From Lachnospiraceae bacterium (GTDB lineage: Bacteria; Bacillota; Clostridia; Lachnospirales; Lachnospiraceae), in contig JAFQMS010000010.1 in NCBI GenBank assembly GCA_017396145.1, forward strand, positions 1-64,000: 64,000 nucleotides of DNA, given 5' to 3'. A program made the position numbers and the translations under genes. The notes under the pieces are model-generated. The model saw only the letters and a list, made by a program, of their open reading frames with translations. It ran no database searches and was not told the origin of the DNA. The stretch's first letter is position 1. Every line of letters starts with the position of its first letter. This document shows positions 35,328 through 45,481 of this stretch, piece by piece.

Positions 35328-36491
35328 ATGAGCGAATGTACAAGCAACTGTAGTACATGCACGGCAGATTGTGCATCTAGAAAACCATCTAAAGAAGAAC
35401 TGTTAGAGCCACTTAACTCTTATAGTTCGGTGAAAAAGGTAATTGGTGTAGTTAGTGGAAAGGGCGGAGTAGGAAAGTCTTTTATTACTTCTTATCTTTC
35501 GGTGCTTATGAATAGAAAAGGATATAAAAGTGCGGTGTTGGACGCGGATATAACCGGACCTTCTGTACCTAAGGCTTTTGGAATGAATGAGAAAGCTAAA
35601 GGAAGTGAAATGGGATTGTTTCCGGCAATTTCAGATAATGGGGTAAAGGTTATGTCTATTAACCTATTATTAGATACAGAAGAAACTCCTGTACTTTTTA
35701 GAGGCCCTGTAATTGCAGGAGTGGTTAAACAGTTTTGGTCAGAAACAGTGTGGGATAATGTTGACTATATGTTTGTGGATATGCCACCTGGGACAGGAGA
35801 TGTGCCTCTTACAGTATTTCAATCAATACCCCTTGATGGCATCATTATAGTTACATCACCTCAAAAACTAGTTTCCATGATTGTGGCAAAAGCCGTTAAT
35901 ATGGCAAAAACTATGGATATTCCAATACTTGGTGTGGTTGAGAACTATAGTTATGTTGAGTGTGGTAATTGTGGAGAAAGAATTAGTGTGTTTGGAGAAA
36001 GTCATCTTGAAGAAGTTGCTGCAAAAGAGGGTTTAAATATCTTGGCGAAACTACCAATTGACCCGGCGGTAGCATCTATGATAGATACGGGTGATATAGA
36101 AGAAATAAAGGTGGATTACCTTGATAAAGCAGCAGACTACATTGAGCAAATACTTCCTATTAATTCTGAAAAGGAAGACAGTTTGTGCGATAAAATAGCG
36201 ATTATGGTATCAGGTCAAGACGAACAAAGCGCTCCTTTTGACGCATGTGACAGACTACTTGTTTTAGAAGTGGTGAATGGACGAATCACTTCTAAGCAAG
36301 TTAATGATATAAGTGAAGCGAGTCTTGAGGAGGTTATGGATTTTGTAAACAGTGAAAAAATCAAGATTCTTCTTTGCGAAAGTTTTAGTCAAGAAACTAT
36401 GGTTATGGCCATTGACCTTGGAATTACACCAATCCCAGGAGATTTTGAAAGTGTAGAAAAAGCGATTTTTAAACTCACAGGTGCTAAATAA
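35328..36491 (+). CDS. mrp: Mrp/NBP35 family iron-sulfur carrier ATPase with a C-terminal NifX-like domain
   Basis: The 387-residue protein begins MSECTSNCSTCTADC, a Cys-rich N-terminus typical of clostridial forms. It has a deviant Walker A GKGGVGKS, DADITGPSVP, DMPPGTGDVPLT, and the C-x-x-C of ECGNCGERI that holds the transferred cluster at the dimer interface. Residues after about 285 resemble the dinitrogenase cofactor-binding (NifX/NifB-C) fold but lack its Cys/His. The ATG at 35316 is only one base from AGAAAGG, so 35328 is preferred. A role in Fe-S assembly fits the hydrogenases of this genome. Confidence 0.88.
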   Translation: MSECTSNCSTCTADCASRKPSKEELLEPLNSYSSVKKVIGVVSGKGGVGKSFITSYLSVLMNRKGYKSAVLDADITGPSVPKAFGMNEKAKGSEMGLFPAISDNGVKVMSINLLLDTEETPVLFRGPVIAGVVKQFWSETVWDNVDYMFVDMPPGTGDVPLTVFQSIPLDGIIIVTSPQKLVSMIVAKAVNMAKTMDIPILGVVENYSYVECGNCGERISVFGESHLEEVAAKEGLNILAKLPIDPAVASMIDTGDIEEIKVDYLDKAADYIEQILPINSEKEDSLCDKIAIMVSGQDEQSAPFDACDRLLVLEVVNGRITSKQVNDISEASLEEVMDFVNSEKIKILLCESFSQETMVMAIDLGITPIPGDFESVEKAIFKLTGAK

Positions 36492-36615
36492 GTGTGAAAA
36501 AAATGTGAAATGGTTGATAACATATGATTTGGTATGATAAACTGAATGGCACGTATCAAATGTAATGACAAGATATAAATAGATTGTATATAAGAAAGGT
36601 AAGGTAAAAGAAATT

Positions 36616-37926
36616 ATGAAAAAAAGACTAGTTTTGTTGGCGCTTATGATGTGCATGATGTTTTCTTTTGTTGCATGCGATGATAGCGGAGAAGGTAAGA
36701 TAAAAGAAACTCAAAAACCAGCATCTGCCACAGAAAAACCAGAAGAGCAGAAGGAAATAGTTCCTCTAGATACAGACCCAACAACTGTAGAAGATGTAGA
36801 AACTTTAAATATTGATATTAAGGATGTTAAACTTGAGGATTATATAATATCTCTTGGCAAATATAAAGGAGTAGAAGTTGAGGTTTTGTCAACGAAAGTG
36901 ACCAAGGAAGAGATAGAAGAAGAAGTTAAGTACTTGCTTGAATCCTTCCCAACATATGAAGACCTTGATAGTGATACTGCAGCAGATGCCAATTATGTTA
37001 ACATCGATTATGTAGGTAAGATTGATGGGGAAGAGTTTGAGGGCGGTTCAGCAAAAGATTCAGTGTTATTACTTGGTTCTAACTCATTTATTGATGGCTT
37101 TGAAGATGGTGTTATTGGTATGAAAAAAGGAGAGACTAAAGATTTAAAATTACAGTTTCCTAAAGATTACCATAATACGACTTATGCAGGAAAAGATGTA
37201 GTATTTACAGTTACACTTAACCGTATAATGAAGAAGGTTGAGACAAAATATACAGATGAGTTTGTTAAAGAAAACTTTAGTGAGGATTACAAACTTTCAA
37301 CTGTAGATGATATGAATAAGTATATCGAATCTGCGATCTCAGAAAACAAAAAAGCACAGGCAGAGAGTTACAAAGTAACATCTGTTTTTGAAAAGATTAT
37401 TGATGAATCTCAGTTTAAGGAATTACCACAACAGTTAGTTAACTATTATTATGTAAATGATTACATGTATGTTGAAAGTTATGCAAACGCATATGGAGTG
37501 AGCATGGAAAACTATGTTAAACAGAGTTTTGACATGACTTTAGATGAATATAAGAAGGATACGCTAGATTACGCTATCAAGGCGGTTAAAATGGATATTG
37601 TGTTAGACGCTATTGCAAAAACTGAGAAGATGGAGATAACTGACGAATACTATGCAGAAGAGGTAAAGAAGATTTTCGAAGGTTATGCTAGTTACTATGA
37701 AGATGTTGATGCGTTTGTGGAAGCAAATGGTGGTAAAGAAGAAGTATCAAAACAGTTATTGTTAGAGAAGGCAAGAGATTTTGCCGCAGAGGCAGCGACT
37801 GTTGTAGGAACTATAGATAAGATTCCACAAGAAGATGACAAGGAATCAGAAGATAAGGAAGAAACTAAAGAAGACACAAAAGAAGAAACTAAAGAAGAGT
37901 CTTCGAATAAAGAAAATGATAAATAG
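36616..37926 (+). CDS. Extracytoplasmic trigger-factor-like PPIase lipoprotein
   Basis: The 436-residue protein has a lipoprotein signal ending in FVAC (Cys about 20), a Thr/Pro/Glu linker, and an FKBP-type domain in trigger-factor style (NYVNIDYVGKIDGEEFEGG ... FIDGFEDGVIGMKKGE ... YAGKDVVFTVTLNRI). The trigger-factor C-terminal helical chaperone arms follow. The ribosome-binding N-domain is missing. The tail is a Lys/Glu-rich repeat. It would help folding of exported proteins on the outer face of the membrane, as PrsA does in Bacillus (inference). Confidence 0.85.
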   Translation: MKKRLVLLALMMCMMFSFVACDDSGEGKIKETQKPASATEKPEEQKEIVPLDTDPTTVEDVETLNIDIKDVKLEDYIISLGKYKGVEVEVLSTKVTKEEIEEEVKYLLESFPTYEDLDSDTAADANYVNIDYVGKIDGEEFEGGSAKDSVLLLGSNSFIDGFEDGVIGMKKGETKDLKLQFPKDYHNTTYAGKDVVFTVTLNRIMKKVETKYTDEFVKENFSEDYKLSTVDDMNKYIESAISENKKAQAESYKVTSVFEKIIDESQFKELPQQLVNYYYVNDYMYVESYANAYGVSMENYVKQSFDMTLDEYKKDTLDYAIKAVKMDIVLDAIAKTEKMEITDEYYAEEVKKIFEGYASYYEDVDAFVEANGGKEEVSKQLLLEKARDFAAEAATVVGTIDKIPQEDDKESEDKEETKEDTKEETKEESSNKENDK

Positions 37927-37950
37927 AGTGAGATAATCACTGAAAAGTAG

Positions 37951-37994
37951 ATAGAGTCTTTGTACCAAATGGGCAAAGACTCTATTGCTATATT
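37951..37994 (+). terminator. Terminator of the PPIase lipoprotein gene
   Basis: A 12-base stem ATAGAGTCTTTG with its complement (37951-37985) is followed by TGCTATATTTTT. Confidence 0.8.
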
Positions 37995-38166
37995 TTTATA
38001 AGTATGAGAAAATAAAAAAAACTTTTGTGAATAAGGAGACCAACTATGAATAGTCAATAGAAATTTTGAATTTTTTTCAAAGATATTTTTGACTAAAAAA
38101 GTGTATAGGAAATAAAGCATCTTAAAAGGTGCTCTGAAAATTAAATATAGTTTAGATAGGTAAGAC

Positions 38167-39330
38167 TTAGGCTAAGTTAAATTCTACATTGTCCGTCATC
38201 ATTTTGTGGATAACACGAACTAATTTATGTGCAACATGACCCAATGCATTGTAATGACGTCGTCCTTGAGAAACTTTTAAATCGTAATAATCCTTAAAAG
38301 TTTTGTTTACAAGGGTTGTCTGCCAAGCAGCATTTATAAGGGCATATCGAAGTAACTTAGAACCGCGCTTGGACATTCGGGTTCTAGAAGCATTAAAGTT
38401 TCCAGACTGATAAACAGACGGATCAAGTCCTGCATAAGCAAGAAGCTGACAAGGTTTTTCAAAACGGGAAATATCGCCGATTTCACCAATAATCATGGCA
38501 CCGTTAAGAATGCCAATACCGGGAATGGTTTTGATCACAGAATCCATCTTGTCCATGATTTTGTGAATGGAGGCTTCTACTTCAGCTAGTTGCGCGGTGT
38601 ACATTTCTATTTGTTGAATGGATTGCAAAATCTGCAAAGATAGGGTATCATTTTTAATACCGACAGATTGTGATGCAAGCTCTTTTAATTGTACAGCATG
38701 AGACTGTTTGAAGTGTCCCATAGAGGACTTTGATAGAAGGTTGGTTAGCCTTGTGAGATGCATTTTCGCAATTCTGTCGGGATTTGGCTGAGTTTTGAGA
38801 AGTTCATAACAAGCCTTTCCATGAATACCAGATTTGAAAAAGTACTGTAGTTCAGGGAATAACAAGTCCACATAAGTCACAAGTTGAATTTTAACCTTTG
38901 TCCTTGCCTTCATAAGTTTTTGACGGAAGCGACAGAGGTTTTTTAATTGCAAAGAATCGTAGTCACGTTCCGTGAAAAGTCGGTAGTGATTTAGTGATAG
39001 GGCTTTGATAATAAGATATGTATCAACGGAATCCGTTTTTGTTTTACGGATGTTTGATCTTCGCAGAGTAGAGGTCTGGATAGGATTGATGATACAGATG
39101 TTGAAGCCTCTGGTAAAAAGGAAACTGGTAAGATTTTCTGCGTAATGTGCAGTAGATTCCATACCGATAAGAACATCTTCTTTTGCAAAAGTAGAAAGAT
39201 GTTTTAAGAGTTTTTGAAATCCGGCAAGATCATTTGGAAATGAAAATGGTTCCACAAGGATTTCTCCATCAGAGTTCATGATGGAAGCATAATGAGTTTG
39301 TTTGGCAATATCAATGCCGACATAGTTCAT
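38167..39330 (-). mobile_element. IS110 family transposase
   Basis: The 387-residue recombinase starts at 39330 behind AGGAGG; a longer frame from 39423 is not supported. The N-terminal RuvC-like DEDD domain shows GIDIAK, the acidic GMESTAHYAENL, and KTDSVDTYLI. The C-terminal Transposase_20 domain shows IKTIPGIGILNGAMIIGEIGD and AYAGLDPSVYQSGNF with its serine. The frame is intact, so the element may be active. IS110 elements have no terminal inverted repeats, so its ends cannot be fixed by eye; they lie somewhere in 37995-38166 and 39331-39548. Confidence 0.9.
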
Positions 39331-39548
39331 AAAAAGAACCTCCTTTGATCTAATCACTGTGTTTATCCACCTATTTTTATCATCATAAACTTGCGTGACA
39401 TGAAAGTTCAAAGACTTATCCAACTATAAATGATTCAGATAAAACTGTGGCAATACACTCCTTAAAATAGTCAAAGCTATAGAAAAAAATAAAAAGTACA
39501 CAGTGTTACTATTGATTATAACAAAGTTGAAAAGAAAGGAGCGTATGG
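39331..39548 (-). other. Non-coding flank upstream of the IS110 transposase, possible bridge RNA region
   Basis: In the IS110 group the non-coding end upstream of the recombinase gene gives rise to the bridge RNA that guides target choice (established for this family). This stretch of 218 bases is the right size and position, but I could not draw its two loops with confidence. Its right part must also hold the promoter of the GGDEF gene. Confidence 0.35.
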
Positions 39549-42500
39549 ATGTATTTCAGTGTAAATACATCATACAAGAAGGATATGGGTAATAATTCGC
39601 TTGTTGAAAGTTTATGGGACTCTTTTGTTAATGCAATTGAAAGTGACGGTAGTAATATAATGCTTGTTAAGTATTATAATTCTTTTTCATTTGCAAAAGA
39701 AAAAATAAAAAAACTTGCATCTCACAAGGATGTAATAGTTATTGAGCATAAATTTAGCGCAACGGATATGCAGTCAATTGCAGAACCATTTATGGATAGC
39801 ATCAGAAAAATATATACTAGGTATTTATCTAAGGAAATATCAGTAAAAGAGTTTGTTGACAAAGCAGGAGTATATTCCATGCAAAAGGATGCTTTTGTAT
39901 CTTATATAGAAGATGGTTATGCAGTGCGATATGAAGATCCTATTCTTGCGGAGGTTAAGTATGAGTATAAAAGGCTGATGTTAAGCATTGCGTCAGTTTT
40001 AGATTTTATATCAAAGTATAAGAAACTTGTGTACGTGATTAGTGATTTGCACTATGCCAATACCACGGCGCTTGAGTTTTTGAAGGTGCTTATGTCTTCT
40101 GATGATAAGTATAATGTGAATATATTTGTCAATTACAATGAAGGGCACCTTATGGAAGGAGAAAACAAATCTGCTTGGGCGTCTGTGATTACCATGGCGC
40201 AGACAGAGAATAGGTTGTTTGAAAGTGGTGTACACGAGGATACATCTAAGGGTTTAAGAGTGGTTGAAGAATTCATTCCTGAAACAGCAAATATAAGAGA
40301 GTATACGGTTAAATTGGCTAATATGGTTACTTTTTTATGTACCAGACAAGCGGACTATTATCTTAAGAAACTTTTTCAGGAAATAGAAAAAGAGAATGTT
40401 AATGTTAATTCTAAAGAAAGGATTTCGCTACTTTTGTTGTATATGGCTAATGGTCTATATTCCTTCGATATGCCTAAGACATTGTTGCTGGGAGAGGAAT
40501 TGTCATCTTTGCTGACAGAAGATATGTATAAGAATAAGTTTGACTATTATTATATACTGGCATTGGCACAAGCACACCTGGCACAAACGGATTTGGCGAA
40601 AAAGTATGTAGCAGAGTGTTTAAAATACGGAAAACTGTCGGAAAATGAGATTTTGGAATTTAAAGCTTGGGCTTTGGGATATGTGATAAATTATTATAGT
40701 TGGGTAGATTTGTTTGGTTGTGATTATAAGGAAAACCTTGATGAAAGTATAATAAAACTTTTTGAAGAGAAGAAGTATTACAATACCCTTAATTATATTC
40801 TGGCATTCGGATATGAGAATGATGAAAAGACTGCAAGGGACATTGCGAATGGAAAAAAGGTTCCGGTTCATTTTGACAGAGCATTAGAGGGTGGAAAGAT
40901 TTTGGATAACAAGGAATTTCTTCTTAATGCATATATGAAAAACATTATTCTATATAATGAATATGGACATCATAAATATGTGGAGGAGTTATACAAAAAA
41001 AGAATTCTTATAACAAGACAGGAAAATGAAATTGTAAAGATTGGACATATGTACAATGGACTGGGATACAATTGCATTATTGATGAACAGTATATTCAGG
41101 CTAATCAGTATCTTAATGAAGCTCTAAAGATTAATTTAGAATGTGAACAGGCGCAAAGTTGTGCAGAGACCTTGTATAATATGGCAATGAACTGTATATG
41201 TGCTTGGGATTATGAAAATGCAAGCAAGTATCTTGAAACATCTCTTAATATATTCAAATGTTTGAATGTGCCTGGAGTAACAGTGTGCAATACATCGAAA
41301 TTGTATGGAATGCTTGCTTTATGTTATTATAATCTGGGAATGTTCTACGATTCTTATCTTTATGTAAGCAAGATTGAACTTATGGCAAGTCATATTCTTG
41401 CTTGTGAAACGGAACCGGATTATAGCAAATGGGATGATGATTTGTTCTTTTACTACATGGTTAGAGGATTGTTGGCGAAGGCGGATGGAGAATATGAAAA
41501 AGCATGTGAATTGCTTAAAAGAGCAGACTTTCATCAGCAAAGAAGCAAAGGACTTCAGTATTATTCTGTGGCTCAACTGGCATTAGAAAGAGCAGATGTT
41601 TATTACGTTATGAAAGAACCTAAAAAAGCAAAAGAAATCTTAGAAGAAAGTATAAAATATTGTAGAGGTAAGCATTTACTTTCAAAAATGGGACTTTTGA
41701 TGAAAAAACTTGATAACGAAAAGCCGGTTTTACAAAAGTGGGAACTTCCTTTGACTGCGACATCGCTTAAAACTATTGAACAGATGGCAGAGAATATTGG
41801 GGTAAAAAGGCAACTTAAGAGAAAGCAAAAGGATATAGATTTCCTGACAACATGGCAAGAGACTTTAGGTAATGACAGTATATCTGTGGACAAAATGATG
41901 AATTCTTCTATGATGACAATACAGAATTTCTTTAATTTGGATGGCCTTGTGTATATCTATACAGATGGAGATAATCCGATGTACTCAACAGATGCTAATT
42001 TATCCATTAGCACCGAGCAGGTTAGGAGTGTAATCCAGTATTTTAAAGAAAACATGATGGCATTTGTAATCAACAGAGAAGAAAAAAGATTCTTTGATTA
42101 TGAAGTGTTTACAGAAATACTTGGAGTGAATAAAGCTGCAACGATTATTGGAATTCCGGTATATAGTAATGAAAGATTAGAGTCAGTGGTCATAGGATAT
42201 GTTAATATTCATCGTAACTTTACAGCAAACAAAATTGTGTATAATTATGACGATTTAACAATTTTGAAGTTTGCTTTAATACAACTTAAAGATGCAATAA
42301 ACAGATTAAGAACTAGGGAGGAACTTGAAAAACTTAATAGGACTCTTTCTAAGAATGCCATAACGGATTTGCTTACAGGCTTGTATAATAGGCAAGGGTT
42401 TGCTGAAAAGATTTCTGCTGGAGAGTCAAAAGCTAAAAAGTATAAAACTAATGTAATAGCGTATATAGATTTTGATAATTTCAAGTATTATAACGACACA

Positions 42501-42890
42501 TTTGGTCATGATGTGGGAGATGATGTTTTGGTTACATTTTCGAGAATAGTTAAACAAATCTTGGGGGATAATGGATACATAGTCAGATACGGTGGGGATG
42601 AATTCGTAGTGGTTATGCCGGGAAAAACGAGCAAATCGGCAGTTACATTTGCAAAAAAACTATTGAAATCATTTTCAGCGATAAATGACAGAGTGGAAAC
42701 AATAGTTCCAAAAGGAACTCTTATTCCGGCAGAAAAAAGGCTATCGGCATCCATAGGTATCTCAGAATTTGATGAGTACAATAACTTCAATGTTCGTACT
42801 GCTCTAAATCAAGCGGATGAGGCACTATATTTTGTGAAACGCACAACAAAAAATGATTATATGTTATACAAAGAGATTCCTAAGCATTAG
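39549..42890 (+). CDS. Large TPR-containing diguanylate cyclase
   Basis: The 1113-residue protein has an ATG with AAAGGAG eight bases before. The N-terminal 250 residues resemble an AAA/STAND ATPase but have no Walker A; LVYVISDLHYANTTALEFL looks like a Walker B strand. Residues about 280-740 are TPR-like helical pairs. A GAF-like region (about 780-910), a coiled linker and a GGDEF domain follow with an intact active site RYGGDEF (1015-1019) and DFDNFKYYNDTFGHDVGDDVL. The inhibitory RxxD site is absent (ILGD). It should make c-di-GMP. It is soluble, so the input is intracellular. Confidence 0.85.
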   Translation: MYFSVNTSYKKDMGNNSLVESLWDSFVNAIESDGSNIMLVKYYNSFSFAKEKIKKLASHKDVIVIEHKFSATDMQSIAEPFMDSIRKIYTRYLSKEISVKEFVDKAGVYSMQKDAFVSYIEDGYAVRYEDPILAEVKYEYKRLMLSIASVLDFISKYKKLVYVISDLHYANTTALEFLKVLMSSDDKYNVNIFVNYNEGHLMEGENKSAWASVITMAQTENRLFESGVHEDTSKGLRVVEEFIPETANIREYTVKLANMVTFLCTRQADYYLKKLFQEIEKENVNVNSKERISLLLLYMANGLYSFDMPKTLLLGEELSSLLTEDMYKNKFDYYYILALAQAHLAQTDLAKKYVAECLKYGKLSENEILEFKAWALGYVINYYSWVDLFGCDYKENLDESIIKLFEEKKYYNTLNYILAFGYENDEKTARDIANGKKVPVHFDRALEGGKILDNKEFLLNAYMKNIILYNEYGHHKYVEELYKKRILITRQENEIVKIGHMYNGLGYNCIIDEQYIQANQYLNEALKINLECEQAQSCAETLYNMAMNCICAWDYENASKYLETSLNIFKCLNVPGVTVCNTSKLYGMLALCYYNLGMFYDSYLYVSKIELMASHILACETEPDYSKWDDDLFFYYMVRGLLAKADGEYEKACELLKRADFHQQRSKGLQYYSVAQLALERADVYYVMKEPKKAKEILEESIKYCRGKHLLSKMGLLMKKLDNEKPVLQKWELPLTATSLKTIEQMAENIGVKRQLKRKQKDIDFLTTWQETLGNDSISVDKMMNSSMMTIQNFFNLDGLVYIYTDGDNPMYSTDANLSISTEQVRSVIQYFKENMMAFVINREEKRFFDYEVFTEILGVNKAATIIGIPVYSNERLESVVIGYVNIHRNFTANKIVYNYDDLTILKFALIQLKDAINRLRTREELEKLNRTLSKNAITDLLTGLYNRQGFAEKISAGESKAKKYKTNVIAYIDFDNFKYYNDTFGHDVGDDVLVTFSRIVKQILGDNGYIVRYGGDEFVVVMPGKTSKSAVTFAKKLLKSFSAINDRVETIVPKGTLIPAEKRLSASIGISEFDEYNNFNVRTALNQADEALYFVKRTTKNDYMLYKEIPKH

Positions 42891-43063
42891 TTCTTGAAGA
42901 AATGACGACAAAAATGGATAAAAATGTAAAATTGTGAAATATTAATAATGTGTAAATGATTGCCAATTAAAAAACTATAGTATTTTTTCACAAAAAATAG
43001 AGAATGATAATGTCTAAGATGTACAAATACATTAAAGGTTGGGCGAAAAAGTAATAAAAAGTA

Positions 43064-43132
43064 TTGAGTTTTTATGTTAATTATGCTAACATACATCTAG
43101 CGAGTGTTTCTTGGGATTTAGTAAAGAAACAC
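43064..43132 (+). promoter_or_regulatory. Promoter, dyad and leader hairpin of the sugar ABC operon
   Basis: TTGAGT, 17 bases and TAACAT (43064-43092). TATGTTA and TAACATA (43073-43079, 43087-43093) form an inverted repeat across the -10 region, a likely operator. A nine-base hairpin GTGTTTCTT/AAGAAACAC (43104-43132) follows in the leader. Confidence 0.55.
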
Positions 43133-43162
43133 AAAAAATAATATAGGAAAGAGGCAAAATGT

Positions 43163-44515
43163 ATGAAAATTAAGAGAATTCTTGCTTTAGTATTATCACT
43201 TGCAATGGTAATGACAATGTTCGCTGCATGTGGTAAGAAAGAAGAGGAAAAACCTAATGATCCTGTTACTCAGGATAAGAACCTTGCTCAAAAAGGTAGC
43301 GTTTATATGTTAAACTTTAAACCTGAGCAGGATGGAGCTTTCAAGAAAGCTGCAGAAGCTTTTGAAAAAGAGACTGGTATCAAGGTTAAAATTGAAACAG
43401 CAGCAAGTGGTGAGTATGAGACAACTTTAAAGACTAGAATGACTTCTAAAGATGAAGCTCCTACTCTCTTCACAATCAACGGACCAGTTGGTTACAACGC
43501 ATGGAAAGAATACTGTGCAGACTTGACAGAAGTTGATTTAGCTAAAATGGTTACTGACCAGGGCTTCCTTGTAAAGGATGGCGACAAAGTATTTGGTATT
43601 GCTAACTGTGTAGAAGGTTATGGTATCATTTACAACAACGGTATTATCAAAGAATACTGTGCAATGGATGGCGCTAAGATTAAAGATGTTAGCGAAATCA
43701 CAAGCTTTGAAACTTTAAAGGCTGTAGTAGAAGATATGGATGCTAAGAAGGCTGATTTAGGAATTGACGCTGTATTCGCATCAACAACTCTTGAGTCTTC
43801 AGATAACTGGAGATGGGTAACTCACCTTAACAACATGCCACTTTGGCTTCAGTTTGATAAGGATGGAACTACTGGTACAGTAGATGAGTTTGCATTTGAT
43901 TTTGCTGATGCATACAAGAATATCTTCGACTTATATATCAATTATGATATTAAGGCTGAAAGAGATAAGACAACTGACGATGCAATGGTTCAGTTAGCAA
44001 CTGGTAGATGTGTATTTGCACAGAACGGTACTTGGGCTTGGGGTACAATCTCAGGAACAGAAGGTAATGTAGTTAAGGCAGAAGATTGTGGATTCTTACC
44101 AATTTACACAGGTTCTAATGATGATAAGACTGGTGTATGCGCTGGTACAGAGAACTTCTTCTCAGTTAACGCAAAGTCAACTAAAGAAGATCAGGCTGCT
44201 ACAATCGAATTCCTTAAGTGGTTATACACTTCAGAAGCTGGTATGGATATCGTAAAGAACGACTTACAGTTCATCGCTCCATTCAATAACTTCAAGGCTG
44301 AGGAATCAGTTAACCCACTTATCAACGCTTTAGCTAAAGCTACAGCAGATGGTAAGGTAACTCCATGGAAATTCCATGTAATTCCTTCAGAAAACTTCAA
44401 ACAGTTATTCGGTGCAAACTTAAAGGGTTATGCAGAAGGAAGTATCGAATGGTCTACAGTAGTTGAAGAGTATTCAGCAGACTGGGCAACTGAAATGTCA
44501 TTACTTAACAAGTAA
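43163..44515 (+). CDS. Carbohydrate ABC transporter substrate-binding lipoprotein
   Basis: The 450-residue protein has a lipoprotein signal with FAAC (Cys about 23) and an extracellular solute-binding family 1 fold (FKKAAEAFEKETGIKVKIETAASGEYETTLKTRM ... TLFTINGP). The C-terminal lobe ends PWKFHVIPSENFKQLFG. It delivers a sugar, probably an oligosaccharide, to the two permeases that follow. Codon use is strongly biased, suggesting high expression. No ATPase gene is in the operon, so a shared MsmX-type ATPase from elsewhere is needed. Confidence 0.9.
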   Translation: MKIKRILALVLSLAMVMTMFAACGKKEEEKPNDPVTQDKNLAQKGSVYMLNFKPEQDGAFKKAAEAFEKETGIKVKIETAASGEYETTLKTRMTSKDEAPTLFTINGPVGYNAWKEYCADLTEVDLAKMVTDQGFLVKDGDKVFGIANCVEGYGIIYNNGIIKEYCAMDGAKIKDVSEITSFETLKAVVEDMDAKKADLGIDAVFASTTLESSDNWRWVTHLNNMPLWLQFDKDGTTGTVDEFAFDFADAYKNIFDLYINYDIKAERDKTTDDAMVQLATGRCVFAQNGTWAWGTISGTEGNVVKAEDCGFLPIYTGSNDDKTGVCAGTENFFSVNAKSTKEDQAATIEFLKWLYTSEAGMDIVKNDLQFIAPFNNFKAEESVNPLINALAKATADGKVTPWKFHVIPSENFKQLFGANLKGYAEGSIEWSTVVEEYSADWATEMSLLNK

Positions 44516-44539
44516 TTATATATCTTTAATAAAATCTAG

Positions 44540-44572
44540 GGTGAGTGGGAATCATTCTCACTCACCTTTTTT
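44540..44572 (+). terminator. Intra-operon attenuating terminator
   Basis: An 11-base stem GGTGAGTGGGA with its complement (one G-T pair) is followed by TTTTTT, between the binding-protein and permease genes. Partial termination here would keep the binding protein in excess. Confidence 0.8.
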
Positions 44573-44620
44573 AGAAAATAATATGCTGAGAATCAGCTTT
44601 AGAAAGGCATGGTGATAATT

Positions 44621-45481
44621 TTGGAAAAAGCAATTAGAAAATGGTTTCCGTTATTTTTACTACCAACACTTATAGCTTTTGTATTATCATTTGTAGTTCC
44701 GTTTATTATGGGACTTGTATTATCCTTTTGTAAATTTCATCTTGTAACTGATGCCGAATGGCAGGGAATTGAGGGATATAAGTATATATTCGAGGATCCT
44801 AGAAATTCGTTTGTTGAAGCATTTAAGTTTACTACAACATTTGCAATCGTTGCAGTAATACTTATTAATGTTATTGCATTTTTACTTGCAAATATGTTAA
44901 CTAAGAGATTAAGAGGAACTAACATCTTCAGGTCTGTATTTTTCATGCCAAACTTGATTGGTGGTATTGTCCTTGGATATACATGGAAACTATTAATTAA
45001 TGGTATATTAGCAAAGACTGTAGGAGAAGGTGTGTATCTTTCATCGCAGACAGAATACGGTTTTTGGGGCTTAATTGCTCTTATGTGTTGGCAGATGATA
45101 GGATATATGATGGTTATATATATAGCAGGTATTCAAAACATTCCGTTAGAGTTAATTGAAGCTGCAAGGATAGATGGTGCTTCTAAGTTCCAGATTCTTA
45201 AGAATGTTACCATTCCGATGATTATGTCATCAATTACAATATGTTTATTCTTAACTATATCTAACTGCTTCAAGTTATTCGATCAGAACCTTGCTCTCAC
45301 AGGTGGTGACCCTAAGAGAAGTACAGCAATGTTAGCATTAGATATAACAATTACAGGAGAAACAAACTCTACATTCTTAAATGGTGTTGCTCAGGCGAAA
45401 GCGGTATTGTTCTTCTTAATTGTAGGTGTAATTACCTTTATTCAGTTATTTGCAACTAGAAGAAGGGAGGTACAGAACTAA
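44621..45481 (+). CDS. Sugar ABC transporter permease (MalF type)
   Basis: The product has six membrane helices and the EAA loop EAARIDGASKFQILKNVTIP that contacts the ATPase. The start is either ATG 44609, only one base from AGAAAGG, or TTG 44621 (286 residues), at a better distance; the second is preferred. Its stop overlaps the next start by one base. Confidence 0.88.
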   Translation: MEKAIRKWFPLFLLPTLIAFVLSFVVPFIMGLVLSFCKFHLVTDAEWQGIEGYKYIFEDPRNSFVEAFKFTTTFAIVAVILINVIAFLLANMLTKRLRGTNIFRSVFFMPNLIGGIVLGYTWKLLINGILAKTVGEGVYLSSQTEYGFWGLIALMCWQMIGYMMVIYIAGIQNIPLELIEAARIDGASKFQILKNVTIPMIMSSITICLFLTISNCFKLFDQNLALTGGDPKRSTAMLALDITITGETNSTFLNGVAQAKAVLFFLIVGVITFIQLFATRRREVQN

